From contig CAUYUJ010015949.1 in the NCBI GenBank assembly GCA_963575745.1, positions 556,010 to 620,009 of the forward strand: a DNA stretch of 64,000 nucleotides, in the 5' to 3' direction. The DNA comes from Prorocentrum cordatum. Its lineage: Eukaryota; Sar; Dinophyceae; Prorocentrales; Prorocentraceae. Under the pieces are notes generated by a model that was given only the letters and a program-made list of their open reading frames with translations, did not search any database and had not been told where the DNA came from. This document shows, one piece after another, positions 51,958 through 63,164 of this stretch; the stretch's first letter is position 1, and the number at the start of each line of letters is the position of its first letter. The position numbers and the translations under genes are program-made.

Positions 51958-52029
51958 GCCAGCTCCGCCAGCTCTGGCCCACATGCCTCCCCGGAGCAGA
52001 GCGCCACGCCACCTGCTTGCAGGGCATAT

Positions 52030-52110
52030 CGGGGGCGGAAAAGAGGGGGGTGATAATTAGGGGGGGGGTGGATATCATGGCGGGGGCCATGATATTTCCC
52101 AGATTTCATG
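52030..52110. repeat. G-runs and a short hairpin
   Basis: A G8-9 run at about 52060, then ATCATGGCGGGGGCCATGAT (8-bp stem, 4-nt loop), then a T-rich tail. Isolated; no terminator function is implied in a eukaryote. Confidence 0.55.
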
Positions 52111-53530
52111 GCGCCTCTTCTTATTTCAAAACGTTCCTGGCCCCCCCGCTGGGCCGCGCACATGCCGCCACCCATGATTTGCACCCGCCCCTCTCGGACA
52201 CCCCCCTCTTGGCCGCTCCTGAGGCATAGCGTGTCGCCAGGGTCGCAGGGGCCCGAATGCGGCGAAGCTCATCCATGGCAGCTCCCCTCCAATTCCCGTG
52301 CCCGTCATGCCAGAGCTCCAGGCCTCCCAACTGGCGCCAGGACGTATGGCGTCGGAGGATCGGCGATGCATCGGCGACGTATTGAGGGTGCGCGTCACGA
52401 TCGACATGGGTACGTACGGAAGGAATCACCGGACTCGCTGTCGGCGTCGCCGCAGGCGTTTGCCACTCGAGATCGCAAGTCGCCTTCCCAACGGCGGCCG
52501 CTGCACATTTTGAGCATCGTGACCATGTTTGCGGCGTGTCTGTAAGGGCGATCCTCCTGATAAGACGCTTTCCTCGTGGCCTGTTTTCACCTGACCCTGC
52601 TGAGAACATCTTGGCGCTCCGAGCTGTTGTCAATGCGCTGCGTGAAGAGGACGGCTCTGGCCTTCTGGTCGCTGCTGCGCACCTTTCGGATGAAGGGTCT
52701 GATTGACCTGCCTTGAGCTGTTTCTGCGCCGGTAGGGGCAGACATATTTCTTTATTCCTCCCGTGCGCGTTTTTCTCCCGCCGAGCCTCTACAGCACTCC
52801 ACGGTGACCCTGCCTGGCGTCCTAGACCCTGCACCCGCTGCTTTGGGGGTCTGGGCGTCAGCAGTGCGCTTCAAACATCGTGCCCGTGCTCGTCCTGGCC
52901 CACCTCGGGCGTGCCAAAAGGTGCGGTGCGATCCTCCGACCCAGTCTGCTCGGGCCCCGCTCGGGAGGCCTCTGCTCCCTCCCGCGCCCCCTTCCCGCGG
53001 GCGGATCGACGCCCCTATCCACGGCCTCGCGGGCTGGGCCCCTGGGCCAGGACCCCCCTTGGCTGCGGAGCGCTTCTGTTCGCGGGTGCCCCGCGCGGAA
53101 CGTAATAGTCCATGCGACCGCGTGCAGTCGGAGCGAGGTTTAAGATCGAGGTCGGCCAGGGGAGGGTACCCTATAGTGGTTTCTCGTGTCTGTCAGATGT
53201 TCTTGTGCGTCCTGGGGAGGATAATTACCCTTGGATGTTTTGCCTGTTTTTTTTGTCTGGCGGAGGGTCTCATGTTCTTGGGAGATGTTTTTCGGGCCGA
53301 GGTCCGATTGTATCAACAGGATCGCGCCCCAGAATCCAGACCATGAGGGCGTGGTGTCGGAGAACGCGTGATGGGGGTGCGATAAATGGGCGGGGGGCAG
53401 CCAGGCCCGACGAAAAGGGGCCCTCTAAGGCCCCAGAAGCGGGCCTGTGGGGCCCGAACGGGGCACATGTTTTCCGCCTCCCATTCATCGCCCCCCCATG
53501 AGTTCGCGCCCAATCGTAGATACGGATATG
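52111..53530. other. no gene seen; diverged copy of the 6665-6838 repeat
   Basis: At 52363 a GCGATGCATCGGCGACGTAT word. At 53124-53310 a segment related to 6665-6838 (AAGATCGAGGTCG, GAGGATAATTACCCTTGGAT, GTCCGATTGTAT). No frame is convincing. Confidence 0.4.
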
Positions 53531-53534
53531 GTCG

Positions 53535-53775
53535 CCAGGAGGAGGGAGGGAGAGGGAGGAGGGAGGGAGGGAGGGAGGGAGGGGGGGGGGGAGGGAGGGA
53601 GGGAGGGAGGGAGGGAGGGGGAGGAAGAGGAGGAGGAGGAGAGGAGAGGAGGAGGAGGAGGAGGAGGAGGAGGGAGGAGGAGGAGGGAGGAGGGAGGGGG
53701 AAGGAGGGGAGGAGGAGGAGGGAGGAGGAGGGAGGAGGGAGGGAAGAGGAGGGAGGAGGGAGGAGGGACTCTTGG
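53535..53775 (+). repeat. (GGA)/(GGGA)n purine array
   Basis: GGGA tetramers to about 53620, then GGA triplets mixed with GGGAGGA to 53775. Confidence 0.93.
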
Positions 53776-54052
53776 GACCCTACTAAAGGCCCCCTCTTGG
53801 GCCCGAAAGGGCCCCATTTCGGAGCCTCAAAGGGCCCCTCCTCGGCAGCCCTCGCCGCCCCCCCGCCCTTTGTCGCCCTCCCGTTTCCTCTCGCCGCCCT
53901 CGCGGGAACACAGGACGGGGACAGGACGAGGATACACCCGAGCGTTCCCGCACGCTCTCGCAGCGCTCCGGAGCGATCCGAGGAGGCCCGCGGCGCCCGA
54001 GGCATCTGCCAGAGCCGCTCGACCTCAGAGAGTCTCGACTTATCCCCATCTG

Positions 54053-54116
54053 AGGAGGAGGAGGAGGAGGAGGAGGAGGAGGAGGAGGAGGAAGAGGAGG
54101 AGGAGGAGGAGGAGAA
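54053..54116 (+). repeat. (GGA)n microsatellite
   Basis: GAG/GGA triplets. It is followed at about 54200-54270 by a coiled-coil islet (REAADAARAALADSTRSA). Confidence 0.9.
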
Positions 54117-54337
54117 TCCTCTTCCCGGCTTCGTCATGAAGTAACACGGGCATGGCCGCCGCTCGCGGCGTTCCCCTCCGCGGCCCCGTGCCCTCAGCGC
54201 GCCAAGAGCCCGAGAGGCCGCGGACGCGGCGCGGGCCGCACTGGCGGACAGCACCAGGAGCGCCCCCCGCGGCCGCCGCGGGCTCCGTGGCTGTCTCCGC
54301 CGCCGCCAGCAGCGGGAGGAGGATCGGTCGAGACAGT

Positions 54338-54506
54338 CGGAGGTGGATCGACCTCCCACCGTGGCACGTCGATGAAGGAGTTGGCGATGTTCGGTTCGCG
54401 AGGGGGCGTCGCGGCGTTCATTCTTGCGGGTCCAGGTCCGTCGGTTTCGGTCCCAGGCCGTTCTCACGAAGGGGAGGTTTACGAAAGGGAAGGCTGTCCA
54501 CCGCCG
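54338..54506 (+). mobile_element. MITE-B copy (169 bp)
   Basis: Starts CGGAGGTGGATCGACCTCCC and ends GGCTGTCCACCGCCG. Nearly identical to 55381-55548 over its whole length (GGCGATGTTCGGTTCGCGAG, TCTTGCGGGTCCAGGTCCGT). Confidence 0.88.
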
Positions 54507-54659
54507 GCCGCCGCCGCCATCAGCGGCAGCAGGATCGGTCGAGACAGCGGCGGGCCCTGCCTGGGTCCGTGCTCGCCCCTCCACCGGGGACTGCTACCTT
54601 CCCTCCAGTTCTCCTCCTCGTCTTGGCCGAGCCGCTGGGCGCGCCACCGCCCGCTCCCG

Positions 54660-54785
54660 CTCCTCCTCCCGCTCCTCCCGCTCCTCCTCCTCCTCCTCCT
54701 CCTCCCACTCCTCCTCCTCCTCCTCCTCCTCCCGCTCCTCCCGCCGTGGCGTCAAGTGTCCTCCTCCCGCTCCTCCTCCGCCCTC
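54660..54785 (+). repeat. CTCC/TCC triplet array
   Basis: CGCTCCTCC and TCC units, interrupted at 54745-54765 by CGTGGCGTCAAGTGT. Confidence 0.85.
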
Positions 54786-54953
54786 CCCCCTTTGTCCTCC
54801 TTGGCCAGGGGGCCTCGCTGCACGGCCGGGGGCTTCCCCGGAGGCTTCTCGCCGCCAAAGGCCGGATCCGCGGGCTCCGTGGGCTGTCTCCGCTGGTCGG
54901 TGGCAGCGGGGGGAGGAGCCGTCGAGACAGCGGCGGCCCTGCCTGGAGCTTGG

Positions 54954-55084
54954 CATCGCTCGGACGTGTGCGTTTTTCCTTCGGCGAGGACCATCGAGGA
55001 GCATCCACGAAAGCGAAGATCATTTGGCGAACAAAAACACGCACGAAAGCGAAACATGCACAGGAAATGGACGTCCGAGCGATG
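54954..55084 (+). mobile_element. MITE-C copy (131 bp)
   Basis: Perfect CATCGCTCGGACGT inverted ends. The inside is shared with 51837-51957 (TTCGGCGAGGACCATCGAGG) plus an extra CACGAAAGCGAAGATCA segment. Confidence 0.88.
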
Positions 55085-55380
55085 GCCAGGGAGGGCCTCC
55101 CTTTTTTTTTCGCGACAAGCGAGGGGGGGAAGGGTCGATGGCGATGTGGGTCCAGCCGCTCATCGAGGCGGATCCAGCCGTTGTCGGCGGCAGCATCCGG
55201 GAGGCCCCCTGAAACCGTCCTCGGTTGGCGAGACCAGGGGGGAAGTGAGAAGGAGAAGGCCTGCTCCAGAAGGTTCTGAATCCCCATGGCTTTGCGAGAA
55301 GCTTCTGCGCCCTCCCCCCAAGACACAGGAGACTTCTCGGAAGGCGCGAGGGCCTCTGAGAAGTTCCGCCGCCTTCTGAT

Positions 55381-55548
55381 CGGAGGTGGATAGACCTCCC
55401 ACCGTGGCATGTCGATGAAGGAATTGGCGATGTTCGGTTCGCGAGGGGGCGTCGCGGCGTTCATTCTTGCGGGTCCAGGTCCGTCGGTTTCGGTCCCAGG
55501 CCGTTTTCACTACGGGAGGTTCGCTAAAGGGAGGGCTGTCCACCGCCG
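55381..55548 (+). mobile_element. MITE-B copy (168 bp)
   Basis: CGGAGGTGGATAGACCTCCC to GGGCTGTCCACCGCCG. About 880 bp separates it from its near twin at 54338, suggesting a recent local duplication or two young insertions. Confidence 0.88.
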
Positions 55549-55728
55549 ATCTGAGAAGGCCGTCTCCTTCGCACTTCCCCCCCGTCGCTCGCCACCGAGC
55601 CGTCGCCAGCAGCGGGAGGAGGATCGGTCGAGACAGCGGTGGCCCATGCTTGGAGTTTGGCGGCGGGCGAGGGGGGGGAGTGAGAAGGTGGCGGGCCTTC
55701 TCAGGAGGCGGCGGCGGTTTCTCTTATG

Positions 55729-55881
55729 TCGTGCCTGCCCCTCTACAGGAGGAACCTACAACAAACAATATAAACATAGTCTCGGGACGTTTTTCAAAAC
55801 AAGAAAAATGATCGTTTCTGAAGATGTTTCGACTATTTCTAAGTGTTCGTCCAAGCTCCGCCTGTAGGGGGACACGCCCGA
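55729..55881 (+). mobile_element. MITE-A copy (153 bp)
   Basis: TCGTGCCTGCCCCTCTACAG at the left and CTGTAGGGGGACACGCCCGA at the right, with an AT-rich core containing ATAGTCTCGGGACG. Confidence 0.85.
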
Positions 55882-58024
55882 CCCAAGGCTTCTCAGAGAC
55901 CCTCGCGACTTCTGAGAGAAGTTCTCCACGTCCTCGGGAGAGGCTCAGAAAACTTCTCGGAAGGCCCTCTGACTTCCGAGCCCTCTGGGGAAGGCCCTCT
56001 CCTTCTCACCCTCCCCCCCGGGCTCGCCGCCGAGGAGTGTATCGGGGGGCCTCCCGGAGGCTTTTGTCGAGAAGCGGGTCAGGACGGACCCTGGGAGAGG
56101 TCCAGGGACCGACGTTGAGCGGCTGTGGGCCAGGCGGGAAAGCCGCAGTTGTCTCAATTGGCCCTCCGAAGCAGGGCGTCCGTTGCGACCACCGTCGCCC
56201 GCCGACAGGGAGCCGCCCCGCTGCCGAGGTCGGCTTCCTTGTTGTCTCATCCCGTCACGGTCGTAAAAGTCAGGGTGGTTTGTGTTGTCGAGTTCGGGGT
56301 CGTCGGTGTTATCATCGAAGTCGGGATCGTCCTGTGTTGCCGTCGCCGCCTGCAGGTTGTCCCCCCCTGCCAGGGCCGAGGTCGTCGCTGATGTAGTCGG
56401 TCCGAGAAGTCGGGTCGAGGTTTGGGATCTAGGCTTGTTTCTTGTCGTACGATCTCGGCGGGTTTCTGGCCCCGGGATGCTTTCCAGCAGTTCCGCCTCG
56501 CCAAGAGCGGTCTGGGAATGATTGGATCGTGCGGAACAGCCCCCAGAGGCCCGATGTATGCCCTGACAAACACATTTGGGGGCGCGCACAAAGGGGGTGC
56601 CGTTGCCTTCTTGAGAAGGAGGGGGCGTTTCCAAGAAGATAAGGGAGCTTCGTAGGAAACCTCCAGCTGCTAAGACGTCTTCTTAGAGGCCCCTGGCTCA
56701 TTCTAAGAACGGCTCATGGATTCTCAGAAGTCCTCCGCCTTTTCAGAAGGCCGCCCCTCTAATTAGGGCTACCCCTTTTGTGCGCGCCGCCAGCAAGCAG
56801 TCGGGGCTGTGCTGGGCTGACCCCCTGTTTGCGATCGTGAGTTCCCCCTCGCTTGCGAATGAAGATGGTGCGATGCTTCGCTTCTCTGTGAAATCCTCTC
56901 TGTTCGCTAAGCTTGCACTCCTGCGTCTAGCCGAAGTACGTGCCTCTACCGTGTATATGGGTATATAGTTTTATGCCTATGTGTACACACGCCTCTTTGT
57001 GTCTACGTATGAGTGTTGCCAGTGCCTCCTCATCTGCATGTCTTTCGGGTGTTGCCACAGGTGTCCCTGGCCCAAGGTATCCTCATGATTTCCATGGAGG
57101 CCCCAACGGTCTCAAGATCACCCTTCACCTGACCCAGAGGGCCCCCTGGGGCCCCAGAAGGCCGCGGAAGGCTAGGGACACCTGTGCCAGGAGCACTTGT
57201 GACAGCCCTCGAATCTTGGCGCAGTTACCCACACCTCGCCGGCGTGCCCAGGCGTGTTCGGGTCAGGTAGGTGGGCACCTTCTCATTATTGTTGCCACAA
57301 GGGTGCATCATTGCGGAGCATGCTTCAATGTGGCATTGCGATTGATGTTCTTCCGCATGCGTCCTTGGCTAAGGGTGTCGAGTGTGAGAGCCCTCGACTG
57401 AAGCACGCTAGACCCGCCAGGTACACCCAAAAACAAGAGGGTCTGGCATCGTACACGTGAGTCCTCAACTGGGGTGGGCCCTCTCGGACGGTTCAGACGG
57501 CCTCCTGGTTTCTGAGAAGTTTTCGAAACTTCCTCCGAAGCCCTTCCGCCTTTGAGAGGGCCTGCCACCTCTCTCACTCCTCCCCCCATGGGCGCGCCGC
57601 CGACGGGCTCGGCGGCGACAGCCGAGCCCTGCCCTCGCCGGTCCACGCTTTTCAGGCAATACGATGGGGGGGCGGGGGCGGGGCTCGGAGTGCGTCGAGC
57701 ACGAGGGCGAAGTCCGAGCCCTGCCCCCCGCCACACCGATGCCCGGAGGCCCGGTGGTTGGTGGAGGTCGGGTTCGGTGCGTCGCCACCTGGGCGACGCA
57801 ACGAAGCGGGGCCGTCTGCGCCGACGTTGGCGCGTGAGCAGCCCGCGTGGGGGCGCGCGCAAGCGCCCTCGTCTCCAAGGTGGCGCGCCGCGCCGGCGGC
57901 CCGCGTAAGCCACTGCGTAAGGTCGCCACGTCACCTCGCGCAAGACCCGCTTCTGTTCGCCGCCCACCGAGCGCCGCCGCCTGGCGCCACTGCCCCCCCG
58001 TCGCCCGGAGCGGGCACTCCTCCC
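55882..58024. other. unassigned; CTTCTGAGAAG words and dispersed phrases
   Basis: Words of the type TTCTCAGAG, CTTCTGAGAGAAG and CTTCTTAGAGG recur at 55895-55985, 56610-56760 and 57515-57555. 56470-56515 repeats the 9098/9386 phrase. 57670-57760 is GC-rich. I cannot support a gene. Confidence 0.4.
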
Positions 58025-58125
58025 GCGAGGGCCGCCGAAGAGCTCCAGCAGCAGGCCGACGCGGCGCGGGAGGCGGAGGCGCGCACGGCGGCCCAGCTGC
58101 GGGCGAGCCGCCCGCCCGCGGCCCC
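58025..58125 (+). other. coiled-coil coding islet
   Basis: One frame reads AAEELQQQADAAREAEARTA then AQLRASRPPAA. It ends about 30 bp before a MITE-B copy. Confidence 0.4.
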
Positions 58126-58152
58126 GAGAGTCTTCCGCCGATCAGTACGATT

Positions 58153-58322
58153 CGGGGGTGGAGAGAACCCCCAGCAGTGACACGTCGATTGGTGAATTGT
58201 CCGTTTTCGGTTCTCGAGGGGGCGCCGCGACCGTCATTTTCCAGGCTTGCGCCCGCCAGGTTTGGGCCTCAGGTCGTTTTCACTACACCACGTTGTGCTA
58301 AAGGGAGGTCTGTCCATCCCCG
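58153..58322 (+). mobile_element. MITE-B copy (170 bp)
   Basis: CGGGGGTGGAGAGAACCCCC to GGTCTGTCCATCCCCG. It is closest to the copy at 14038. It is followed immediately by the right half of a MITE-C (58330-58410, ending ATGGACGTCCGAGCGACG). Confidence 0.87.
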
Positions 58323-58567
58323 GTTATTAAGGAGCATCCTGGATCATCCTGCGAAGAAGCCACGCACGGAACCGTAAAAAAACACAGGGAATGGACGTCC
58401 GAGCGACGGGGAGGGAAGTGAGAGGGGGCGGGCCTCCTCGGAGGGTTCAGAGATTCCCTGGGGACTTCCATCGGAAGTTTCTCGTACGCTTGCCCCCGAA
58501 GGTAGAGAGAGCTTCCCAGCAGGCCAGAGGGCTTCTGAGAAGCCCCTTCTCGGGGCTCAAGAGACGC

Positions 58568-58728
58568 TGGTCAATGCAAACGGGGATCAGCCAGAGCGCC
58601 AGATCTTGCAGGATCCTGCAGGGCCAGGGTTGCATTGACTGGGGCTTGGGTGCAGGATGCTGCAGGATCCTTCAAGATCTCGCAAGGCCTGACGGACCCG
58701 GGTTTGCACTGACCCGGGTCAGCAGCTC
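58568..58728 (+). repeat. dispersed repeat R3, copy 3
   Basis: It has CTTGCAGGATCCTGCAGG, GGGCTTGGGTGCAGGAT and CGCAAGGCCTGACGGACC in the same order as the other two copies, ending GGGTCAGCAG. Confidence 0.8.
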
Positions 58729-60135
58729 CCCGACGCTTCGCCTTCTGAGAAGGCCTGTTCCTTCTCACTGCCCCCCAGGCGCACCGCCGAGGTAGGTTCG
58801 CGCCGTGTCGACCAGTGGCGACCCGCCGCCGGCGTTCAATGTTGGACGCCGTTGGCGACCCAGGATCGGTCGATGTTGAACGTGCTGACGTTTTCGAAAC
58901 GTCCGATCCTTCAAGGTCGAACGATTTCCGCGGTGTCAGGAACCGACGCCGAAGTCGGCACGACACGAATCTGCCGTGCGAAGACCAACAGTTGAAACAC
59001 TGCATCAGCATAGACATTCGGCGGTCCGCCCAGACCGCCGAACGTCTAGGCTTAACCCCATGTTGGTGGTAATATTTTGCTGGGGATAATAAAGTTATGG
59101 GTCCAAGCGAGCTAATAATGGTTTCCTTGGGAATATCGATGTTAAGAGGTCTGGTAGTCGAGAAAACTGATGGTAGCGAATTTCACAAATCGTCGAACTC
59201 GTGCGTTTCGCTTGAGACATCCTCAACCAAATGAGAATACGGATTATGCGTGGTGCTATGCATGAGATGAAGACCAGAACTACGATAGAAACTTTGGAGG
59301 GGATGATAAAGTTCGGCCTTCCCGCTTGTTGTGGCAATTGGACCCCATTCCATCCCGTGGATAAAGAGATACAAAGGTTAAGGGGGGATCGGTTAGTTTC
59401 CAGGGCTTGGGGTTATGCAGTTTTCCATTCTGAACAGGACTCGCTGTCATCGTCGCCGCAGACGCTTTCCACTTGGCACAAAAGGTCGCCTGCAACACCG
59501 ACCGTTGTCGGTTTGGGGTAATACATTCGATTGGCCATCGTACATACCCATGTTTTCTGTGCCCACTTCGACTGTGCCAAGACAAGTTGTTGCGTCCGTT
59601 TGTTTGTCGGTTGCGCGCTTGGTGCCGTTGTGGCCACCGTTGCGCTGGCAGGCACACGCGCACAGCTGGCACGGCGGCTAAAGGACAACCCTCCCTGAGA
59701 TCTTTGCACTGCGAGTTACCACACTCGGCGGCATCGCCTTAGTTCGGGCCCCAGGACCCTCGCACAGCGATTCGGCTCGAAGCATGTCTAGGGCTTCGGT
59801 CGTGGTGCTCTACGATGTTGCATTTGGTTGTGACGTTGGTTCGCAGAGTACGTACTTCTGACACGAGGGTGAATCCCAACCTGTTGCTTTTGAGCGGTGC
59901 CCACAGTGTCTGTTGCATTCGGGTTGTCCGCCTTGGAGTGGTAATCGGTTGGTGTATCTCCACGGGGCACTGATCCTTCGGCGGAAAGGCTCATCTTCTT
60001 GACCCATGCCATTGATGTGGTGTCGGAGACCATCGCACAAGCCGCCGAGGCACGAACTTGCCATGTCAGCGGAGCGGATCTACGATTGAGCTTAACATTC
60101 GCTCTCAATCGTCCCCATTTCTACTCCTTCCCCCT
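58729..60135. other. AT-richer stretch, no gene recognised
   Basis: Base composition is closer to 50 percent than elsewhere. At 59413-59445 and 59520-59690 short frames exist but none looks conserved. An old insertion of different origin is possible. Confidence 0.35.
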
Positions 60136-60266
60136 TCCTCCTCCTCCTCCCCCTCCTCCTCCTCCTCCTCCTCCTCCTCCTCCTCCTCATCAGCATCATC
60201 ATCATCAGCAGCATCATCATCAGCATCATCAGCATCAGCATCAGCATCAGCATCATCATCATCAGT
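60136..60266 (+). repeat. (TCC)n then (TCA/GCA)n
   Basis: TCC at 60139-60187 passes into CATCATCAGCAG/ATCAGC triplets to 60264. Confidence 0.95.
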
Positions 60267-60434
60267 GTACCCCCTTCCTTCCTTCTCACTGCTCTCCTTC
60301 CCCTCCCTCCCTTCTCCCGGGAGCGCCTTGGAGGCTCTCTCGGGGGATGGTCAAAGGCCACCCTGGGGCCTGCTAGGGGGGCCCGTCGAGGGTGGGCGCG
60401 ATGGCTCCACCGAGCTCTTTCGAAGAGCCCCGGC

Positions 60435-61540
60435 CGAGGTGGAGGAGAAGGAGGAGATAGGAGGAGGAGGAGGAGGAGGAGGAGGAGGAGGAGGAGGAAG
60501 AGGAGGAGGAGGATGAGGAGACGCAGGAACGATTGAGATGAAGGAGTGAGGAGGAAAGGATGAGGAGGAGCAGGAGCAGGAGGAGGAGGAGGATGAGAGG
60601 AGGAGGGGAGGCGGGAAAGTGAGAAAGGAGGATGAGGAGGGGAGGAGGAGGAGAGGTAGGAGTAGCGTAGAGGAGGAGGAGTAGAGGAGGAGAGGAGGAG
60701 GCGGAGGAGGAGGAGGAACGATGAGGAGGAGGAGGGATGCGTGGTGAGGGAGGAGGAGGAGGAGGAAGAGAGGAGTGGAGGAGAGGAGAGGAAGGAGGAG
60801 GAGGAGGAGGATGAGGAGGGGGAGGAGGAGGAGGGAGGCAGGAGGGGAGGAGTAGGAAGAGAGGAGGGGAGAGGAGGAGGAGAAGGGGAGGGGGAGGAGG
60901 AGAGGAGGAGGAGGAGGAGGAGGAGGAGGAGGAGGAGGAGGAGAGGAGGAGGAGGCGGAGACGATGAGGAGAGGAGTAGGGAAGGAGGAGAAGAGGAGAG
61001 GAGGAGGAGGAGGATAAGAGGAGGAGGAGGAGGGGAGGAGGAGGAGGCAGAGCAGCAGTAACAGAGCAGCAGGGAGGAGGAGGAGGAGGAGGAGGAGGAG
61101 GAGTAGGAGGAGGAGGAGGAGAGGAGGAAGGGAGGAGGGAGAGGGAGAAGGAGGAGGGAGGAGGGAGGAGGGAGGAGGGAGGGAGGAGGAGGAGGGAGGA
61201 GGAGAAGGGGGAGGGAGGAGGGAGGAGGGGGAGGGGGGGCGGAGGGGGAGGAGGAGAGGAGGAGGAGGAGGAGCGGAGGAGGAGGAGGAGAGGAGGAGGA
61301 GGAGAGAGGAGGAGGAGGAGGAGGAGGAGGAGGAGGAGGAGGAGGGAGAGAGGGAGGAGGAGGGAGGAGAGGAGGAGGAGGAGGAAGAGGAGGAGGAGAG
61401 GAGGAGGAGGAGAGAGGAGGAGGGAGGAGGAGAGGAGGGGGAGGGAGAATGGGAGGGAGTGGAGAGGAGGAGGAGCAGGAGGAGGAGGAGGAGGAGGAGG
61501 AGAAGGAAGGAGGGGGGAGGAGGGAGGAATCTCGGAGACG
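60435..61540 (+). repeat. (GGA)n microsatellite, about 1.1 kb
   Basis: GGA/GAG triplets with scattered A insertions and GGGA units. A GCAGAGCAGCAGTAACAGAG interruption is at about 61047. Frames up to 500 codons on the minus strand (Ser/Pro/Leu) are artefacts. Confidence 0.97.
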
Positions 61541-62800
61541 CCTGGGCGGGTTTCTGGGCCGTGGTGATGCCGTCGCGGGGCGTTCTCGGGCCATCGTGGG
61601 CCCGTCTTGGGGCCCTCTGGGGCTGTTTGGGTTGGGCCGTCAGGTGATCGATCATGGACCCCCTGCTGACCGCAGCCATCCAGCTGTCGCGCCGAAGGCC
61701 ACGGGAAGCCGCCGAATACCGCCGCAAACCGAGTAAGACCACCGAAGACTGTTAGAAGTTCGCCGATGGCCGCCAGAAGACAGCCGAAGACAGACGAGGG
61801 GTGTTGAGTAACAAGGGGTCCGCCGTCTTAGAGGAGTCTTGAGGCTCTCTGAAGGCTTCCGAGGCGATATTCAACGGGAAAGGTTCGGAAGCACCAGAAA
61901 CAGTTCAAGGGCGTCGGCAGCAATTTGAGGAGGGGAGATTGCCAGGGTTCTCGCCCCGAGGGGATCTTCTTTCTGTATAGGTCTCCACGAGCGCCCATTC
62001 GCAGGTTCGCAGCTCAGGGCGCGGTTTCCTAAAACTGGCGTCTTGCATACAAGAACGCAATCGAAACCAAATCTCTAAAACTTCAGCATCCCGCGTGCCT
62101 CGTTTGGCGCATCGCCCGCTCACCAAAGGACACGTACCACCAACACCAACACCAACATCAAACGTTTTGACCATCATCTCTTGTGGTTCTGAAGGGCTCT
62201 CTTGTGGCCCTCTCGGGCCCTCTTGAGCCCTCTTGGAGACCCCTTGGGGCTCTCCCATGCAGGCAGTGGGTAGCTGGCAGCGTGCCAGGCGCGATGCAGG
62301 CAATGCGCTGTGTGCAACGAAATCTTTGGAACGAGTTCTGACAACGAAACTCAATAATGCCTCTCGGGCGCCGCGGGTTACTCGGGAACGGCGGTCGCAA
62401 TCCAGTGCGCGCCATTTGTGTCGCGACCCGCGCCGCTACCAGGGACCGCGTCGCCGCGGGAGTGGTGGCATCGTCAATGTCGCGCGTAAGAGCGCGTGTG
62501 ACCTTGCCAAGAAAATCGAAGTAGTAGCGTTGTTCCTACGGCGTTACCGCGCTCGTGCAAACAAGCCAGTGCGCGATTACGCTTCGATCACCCATCGCGA
62601 ACTTACAAACCGTGGTGCTTCTCGCATCGCATCGCAGAACATGCAGAAGTTTCGTTGCGACTGTGATATTGTGAAGGCTTTACGGCCGGTGCAGCCCGTC
62701 TATAAGGACGACGACCACGACGACGACGATCACCACGACGACAACGACAACGACGAGCTGATGACCCTGCCACAGGCTGGGGACATGGGGTGGGCGGTAA
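61541..62800. other. no gene seen
   Basis: Mixed sequence. 62140-62250 has a short CTCTTGTGGCCCTCTCGGGC-type minisatellite, and 62700-62755 GACGAC/CACGAC triplets coding Asp/His in one frame. Confidence 0.4.
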
Positions 62801-62801
62801 A

Positions 62802-63116
62802 GGGAGGTGGAGGAGGAGGAGGCGGAAGGGGAGGAGGAGGAGGAGGAGGAGGAGGAGGAGGAGGAGGAGGAGGAGAAGAATGAGGAGGAGGAGGAGGAGG
62901 AGGAGGACGACGAGGAGGAGGAGGAGGAGGAGGAGGAGGAGGGGGAGGGGGAGGGGGAGGGGAAGGAGGAGGAGGAGGAGGAGGAGCAGGCGGAGGAGGA
63001 AGAGGAGGAGGGGAAGAAAGAGGAGGTGGAGGGGAAGCAAGAGGAGGAGGGGAAAGAGGAGGAGTAGGAGGAGGAGGATCAGGAGGAGGAGGAGGAGGAG
63101 GAGGAGGAGGAGAGCC
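62802..63116 (+). repeat. (GGA)n microsatellite
   Basis: GGA/GAG triplets with GGGGGA and AAGA interruptions over about 310 bp. Confidence 0.96.
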
Positions 63117-63164
63117 GTGTGCGGTTGCGAGAGTGATGAGATTCTCTCATGCGGAGCATCAAAA

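Noticed and set aside
60092-61742. Frames of 460-500 codons on the minus strand
   Set aside because: They consist of Ser, Pro and Leu from the GGA/TCC array. Length alone is no evidence because the triplets contain no stops.
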